Source: Robiginitomaculum sp.
GTDB lineage: Bacteria; Pseudomonadota; Alphaproteobacteria; Caulobacterales; Maricaulaceae
Reading direction: 5' to 3'
Assembly (NCBI GenBank): GCA_027071965.1
Contig: JALSYJ010000281.1
Location: 1-8,357, forward strand
DNA length: 8,357 bases
Of this stretch, positions 6,185 to 8,357 are shown in pieces. Position 1 is the stretch's first letter; each line of letters starts with the position of its first letter. Position numbers and translations under genes: made by a program. The notes under the pieces are model-generated. The model did not search any database. It saw nothing but the letters and a program-made list of their open reading frames with translations, and was not told the origin of the DNA.

Positions 6185-6304
6185 GCGGGAGGATATAAGA
6201 TGTTAAGCAAATGCGACGAAGGACAGGTTTTTACCTAATTTTAGGAGTATTTGCGAAGCAGACTATACTTTTATACCAAACCCGAAGGGCGGGTAAGTAT
6301 TTTT
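6185..6304 (+). ncRNA. Candidate small structured transcript, possibly with a leader-type peptide
   Basis: A strong ribosome-binding-like GGCGGGAGGA (6185-6194) precedes ATG at 6200, which opens a 12-codon frame (MLSKCDEGQVFT, stop at 6236-6238). A second frame from ATG 6211 gives 39 codons but lacks a well-placed site. Downstream, AGTAT/ATACT (6246-6250, 6265-6269) enclose TGC-GAA-GCA. The terminator-like hairpin at 6273-6300 then ends in a T-run. No plus-strand gene follows that a leader could regulate, so a small RNA or short peptide gene is conceivable. A weak promoter could be TTGTGC (6168) with GATATA (6192), or TATACT at 6113. This is speculative. Confidence 0.25.
6273..6304 (+). terminator. 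Terminator-like hairpin in the intergenic region
   Basis: ACCCG (6280-6284) pairs with CGGGT (6290-6294) around AAGGG, and ATAC (6273-6276) pairs with GTAT (6297-6300) across a small internal loop. Five T (6300-6304) follow on the plus strand, where it resembles an intrinsic terminator. On the minus strand the hairpin lies about 90 bp past the glycosyltransferase stop but is followed by TATAAAAG rather than a T-run, so it would terminate that gene only poorly. Confidence 0.4.
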
Positions 6305-6393
6305 CGCCTGAATGCGTCGAAAAGATTTGAAAATATCTATATTTCCTGCATCCTTTCTTCTGTTCAGCCAAAACTCTCACCCGCAAAATGTGC

Positions 6394-7413
6394 CTAATTA
6401 ACAGATCTTGACCCTAGTCTACGAACATCTGCATCTCGCGAGAAAAAACGTATGGGAGACCAGGTCATAATGCGCAATATTCCCCAAACAGAACAGGTTC
6501 TGCCAGCCTGAACCTGTTGGCGGATTTTCCAGACATCAGGCAGTCCTTTGATGGACGAAATAATTCCCAGATAAGTCGGTTCAAAACGGCCCTTGAAAAC
6601 AGATCGCAGCAAAAATAATAATGAAAACATGATGTGAAATGGCGTAGATATCACCAATAATGGCAGCGGCATGTTTTTGACAAATGTCCAGCTTCGATTG
6701 CGGGTACCATGATATATGGCAAACGGGCTTTCCACGCCGGATACTCCAGATCCCACATGATGAACCACCGCTTCTTTTACCTGAATTGCTTTACCGCCAA
6801 TCAGTCGTAACCGAAATGCAAGATCAACATCTTCGTGATAACAAAAAAAGCTTTCATCAAATCCTCCCACCGCCTCAAAAACATCCCGTCGGTAAAGGGC
6901 GGCTGCAGCACACGGGCCAAAAACCTCTCCGGTTGGCGGCAATAGTTTGCGAGGGCGCCGATACAATCCCCGCCAAGCAAAGCCGATGGGTGAAAGCAAA
7001 TCCCCGGCACCATCAAGAAGGTTTGAATCATGAACCGAAAGCTGGGTAGACCCCGCCATAACCATTTCTGGATACGCTTTAACAGCTTTTAGCAAATTCT
7101 TGAGCCAGTCCGGCTCGGCAAATGCATCCGGGTTCAAGCAGGCAATCCACGCAGACTTTCCCAACGCCGCCCCAATATTATTAGCTCTTGAAAAGCCCTC
7201 ATTGCTTTTTAGTTTCACCGTATGAAATCTTTGATCATCCTTTGGCACACAATCAAGGGAGCCATCAGTAGATGCATTGTCAACAACCCATGCCTGAAAG
7301 TTTTTATGGCTTTGATCCTGCAGGCATTTTACCGCACGCCTTAACATTTCGCCTGCATTATAGTTTACAATAATCACATCAACCGGCTCGTACTTTGGCA
7401 AAACTTTTCCCAT
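6394..7413 (-). CDS. Family 2 glycosyltransferase, rhamnosyltransferase-like
   Basis: A GT-A fold family 2 glycosyltransferase resembling WbbL-type rhamnosyltransferases of surface-polysaccharide synthesis. It would transfer a sugar from a nucleotide donor to a lipid-linked or glycan acceptor at the cytoplasmic face. With the start at 7413 (339 residues), VDVIIVNYN is at 11-19, VVDNASTDGS at 43-52, the NPDA segment in the DxD position at 94-97, and FFCYHEDVDLAFRLRLIG at 189-206 with the catalytic-type ED pair. A hydrophobic stretch (about 249-270, LPLLVISTPFHIMFSLLFLL) suggests membrane attachment. ATG 7413 is preferred because the family's first strand follows at once. An in-frame ATG at 7455 would add 14 residues and has no visible ribosome-binding site. 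Donor and acceptor cannot be deduced. It is divergent from the SGNH-like gene. Confidence 0.9.
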   Translation of the reverse strand: MGKVLPKYEPVDVIIVNYNAGEMLRRAVKCLQDQSHKNFQAWVVDNASTDGSLDCVPKDDQRFHTVKLKSNEGFSRANNIGAALGKSAWIACLNPDAFAEPDWLKNLLKAVKAYPEMVMAGSTQLSVHDSNLLDGAGDLLSPIGFAWRGLYRRPRKLLPPTGEVFGPCAAAALYRRDVFEAVGGFDESFFCYHEDVDLAFRLRLIGGKAIQVKEAVVHHVGSGVSGVESPFAIYHGTRNRSWTFVKNMPLPLLVISTPFHIMFSLLFLLRSVFKGRFEPTYLGIISSIKGLPDVWKIRQQVQAGRTCSVWGILRIMTWSPIRFFSRDADVRRLGSRSVN

Positions 7414-7563
7414 CAATATGCGTATCTTCAGAATTATGCACAGCCCAATTGGCATAATTCTATTGTTGGCGAAAGGGTAGGCGTGGCCTTTTAGGCAATG
7501 GATTCATTTTTTATTTTGAAATTTGTGCAAGCATTTAGCCTTAGGTGAATGGTGAAAAATAAT

Positions 7564-8357
7564 ATGCTCGCAATAAAGCTGCTGATCGGTGCCATTGTGC
7601 TAACCGGATTCGGATACATGTTACGTCGGCCTCCACGAGGGTTTTGGCGTGGCGCCCTTGGGTTTACGGTCATGTTTTCAGGCACAGCCTTTGGGATCAA
7701 TACAATAACAAAACAAGCTGGTATTGTCCGCGAAGATGCCTATGCACGAATTGCAGCCCATGCCCTGCAACAGGTTCAAGGCAATACCTTGCCCTACCTG
7801 TTATTTGTCGGGGCCAGTTACTCGCGAAATGGTCTGGATGACCGTTTACTCTCACAAAAGTTACAGGATCGGGGCTATCGTGTGCAGGTAATTAACTTTG
7901 CTCTTGAAGGCGCCAGCCTGCAGGAACGTGACTTACGTCTTAAACAATTCATGCAGGCAGCTCCACGTCCTCCCGAAATGGTGTTCTTTGAGATTTCTGA
8001 GCGATTTGACACCAATCCGGTTTACGGATTTGAGGTGGCAAAGTTTTCCAACCGGGTCATAGGTCAATTCGATGCAGCAGGCACTCTTTGGGCTATTAAA
8101 GGTATGGCGGAACAAAAATCAGAGCGGGGCTTTGGCTCCCTGGCAAAGAACAGCATTTTGCTGGGATTGCATGCGCCGGTTAATTTGACCAATATTGGCC
8201 TTATTGCCGGAGGGGGAACCTTATCCAGCCTATCCGCGAACCCGGCATTTGATCCGCAAGATACCGCCCGCTCTGAAGTTACAGGCAGGGATAGAAATTT
8301 TGGGCTGCTCGCGCCGATAGAAATTCAGGAACATGCCGCACCTGTTTGGGCAACAGA
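7564..8357 (+). CDS. Membrane-anchored SGNH-hydrolase-like protein (partial, 3' end missing)
   Basis: An open frame without stops runs for 264 codons to the window edge, so the C-terminus is missing. Residues 2-18 and about 26-46 are hydrophobic, with RRPPR between them: two membrane segments or an anchor. FVGASYSRNGLDD (81-93) resembles the GDS/GxS block I of SGNH hydrolases, with S85 as candidate nucleophile. VINFALEGASLQERD (109-123) and PEMVFFEIS (137-145) resemble the following strands of that fold. Such proteins occur in exopolysaccharide loci as O-acyl modification enzymes, which suits the divergent glycosyltransferase. ATG 7564 is preferred because GGTGA lies 8 nt upstream. ATG 7549 and GTG 7552 are in frame but badly spaced from a site, and a stop (TGA) at 7546 limits the frame. 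Coding status is strong; the SGNH assignment is tentative because the catalytic Asp/His region is not in the window. Confidence 0.72.
   Translation, partial: MLAIKLLIGAIVLTGFGYMLRRPPRGFWRGALGFTVMFSGTAFGINTITKQAGIVREDAYARIAAHALQQVQGNTLPYLLFVGASYSRNGLDDRLLSQKLQDRGYRVQVINFALEGASLQERDLRLKQFMQAAPRPPEMVFFEISERFDTNPVYGFEVAKFSNRVIGQFDAAGTLWAIKGMAEQKSERGFGSLAKNSILLGLHAPVNLTNIGLIAGGGTLSSLSANPAFDPQDTARSEVTGRDRNFGLLAPIEIQEHAAPVWAT

Larger units (their letters stand above)
5900..6393. other. Gene-poor intergenic region with several structured elements
   Basis: This stretch of 494 bp separates the DUF1800 gene, which starts at its left edge, from the glycosyltransferase gene, which ends at its right edge. 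No protein gene of normal size is visible in any frame. It holds a 14-bp tandem repeat (5951-5988), a long inverted repeat (6013-6056), a plus-strand structured segment ending in a terminator-like hairpin (6185-6304), the inverted repeat TTTTCG/CGAAAA (6301-6306 with 6318-6323), and the AT-rich palindrome AAATAT-CT-ATATTT (6331-6344). Promoter elements for the DUF1800 gene and the 3' end of the glycosyltransferase transcript must lie here. Confidence 0.6.

Noticed and set aside
6211..6330. A 39-codon plus-strand frame (MRRRTGFYL...) that might be a remnant gene.
   Set aside because: There is no well-placed ribosome-binding site, no recognisable family, and it runs through the terminator-like hairpin; kept only as part of the candidate transcript.
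5900..6393. Possible CRISPR or mobile-element remnant, suggested by the repeats in the gene-poor region.
   Set aside because: The repeats are directly tandem without spacers, and no transposase fragment, terminal inverted repeats or target duplication can be seen.
7491..7700. A 69-codon minus-strand frame between the glycosyltransferase and the SGNH-like gene.
   Set aside because: It overlaps the N-terminal coding region of the plus-strand gene, which has better start context and a much longer open frame.

Overview
The window looks like a chromosomal segment of an alphaproteobacterium, probably free-living or aquatic. This rests on the rplU-rpmA pair with a long Lys/Ala/Pro tail on L21, a proteobacterial-type DapE, and a neighbouring DUF1800/DUF1501 pair. 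The assignment is inference from gene content; no rRNA or species marker is present. I see no tRNA, rRNA, CRISPR array, insertion sequence or phage gene.

Layout. Positions 1-1030 (minus strand) carry the ribosomal-protein operon rplU-rpmA. It has a well-formed promoter (1000-1027), a structured leader (956-991) and a strong intrinsic terminator (2-33). dapE (1138-2280, plus) is divergent from it and encodes a step of lysine/diaminopimelate synthesis. Convergent with dapE is a minus-strand cluster read from about 5899 down to 2319: a DUF1800 protein, a Tat-signal DUF1501 protein 2 bp later, and a Tpa1/Ofd1-like 2-oxoglutarate/Fe(II) oxygenase. A gene-poor stretch (5900-6393) follows, with a 14-bp tandem repeat, a long inverted repeat and a plus-strand structured segment ending in a terminator-like hairpin. 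The right end has a minus-strand family 2 glycosyltransferase (6394-7413). Divergent from it is a plus-strand membrane-anchored protein with an SGNH-hydrolase-like motif, cut by the window end (7564-8357). These last two look like the edge of a surface-polysaccharide locus.

How the genes work together. rplU and rpmA are co-transcribed and supply two proteins of the large ribosomal subunit. The DUF1800 and DUF1501 genes are translationally coupled and belong to families that commonly occur side by side; their biochemical role is not established. The oxygenase follows in the same direction, but a palindrome (3134-3148) in the gap and the probable internal start at 3074 leave open whether it has its own control. 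No classical defence or mobile system is visible. The least explained parts are the DUF1800/DUF1501/oxygenase cluster and the structured intergenic region 5900-6393.
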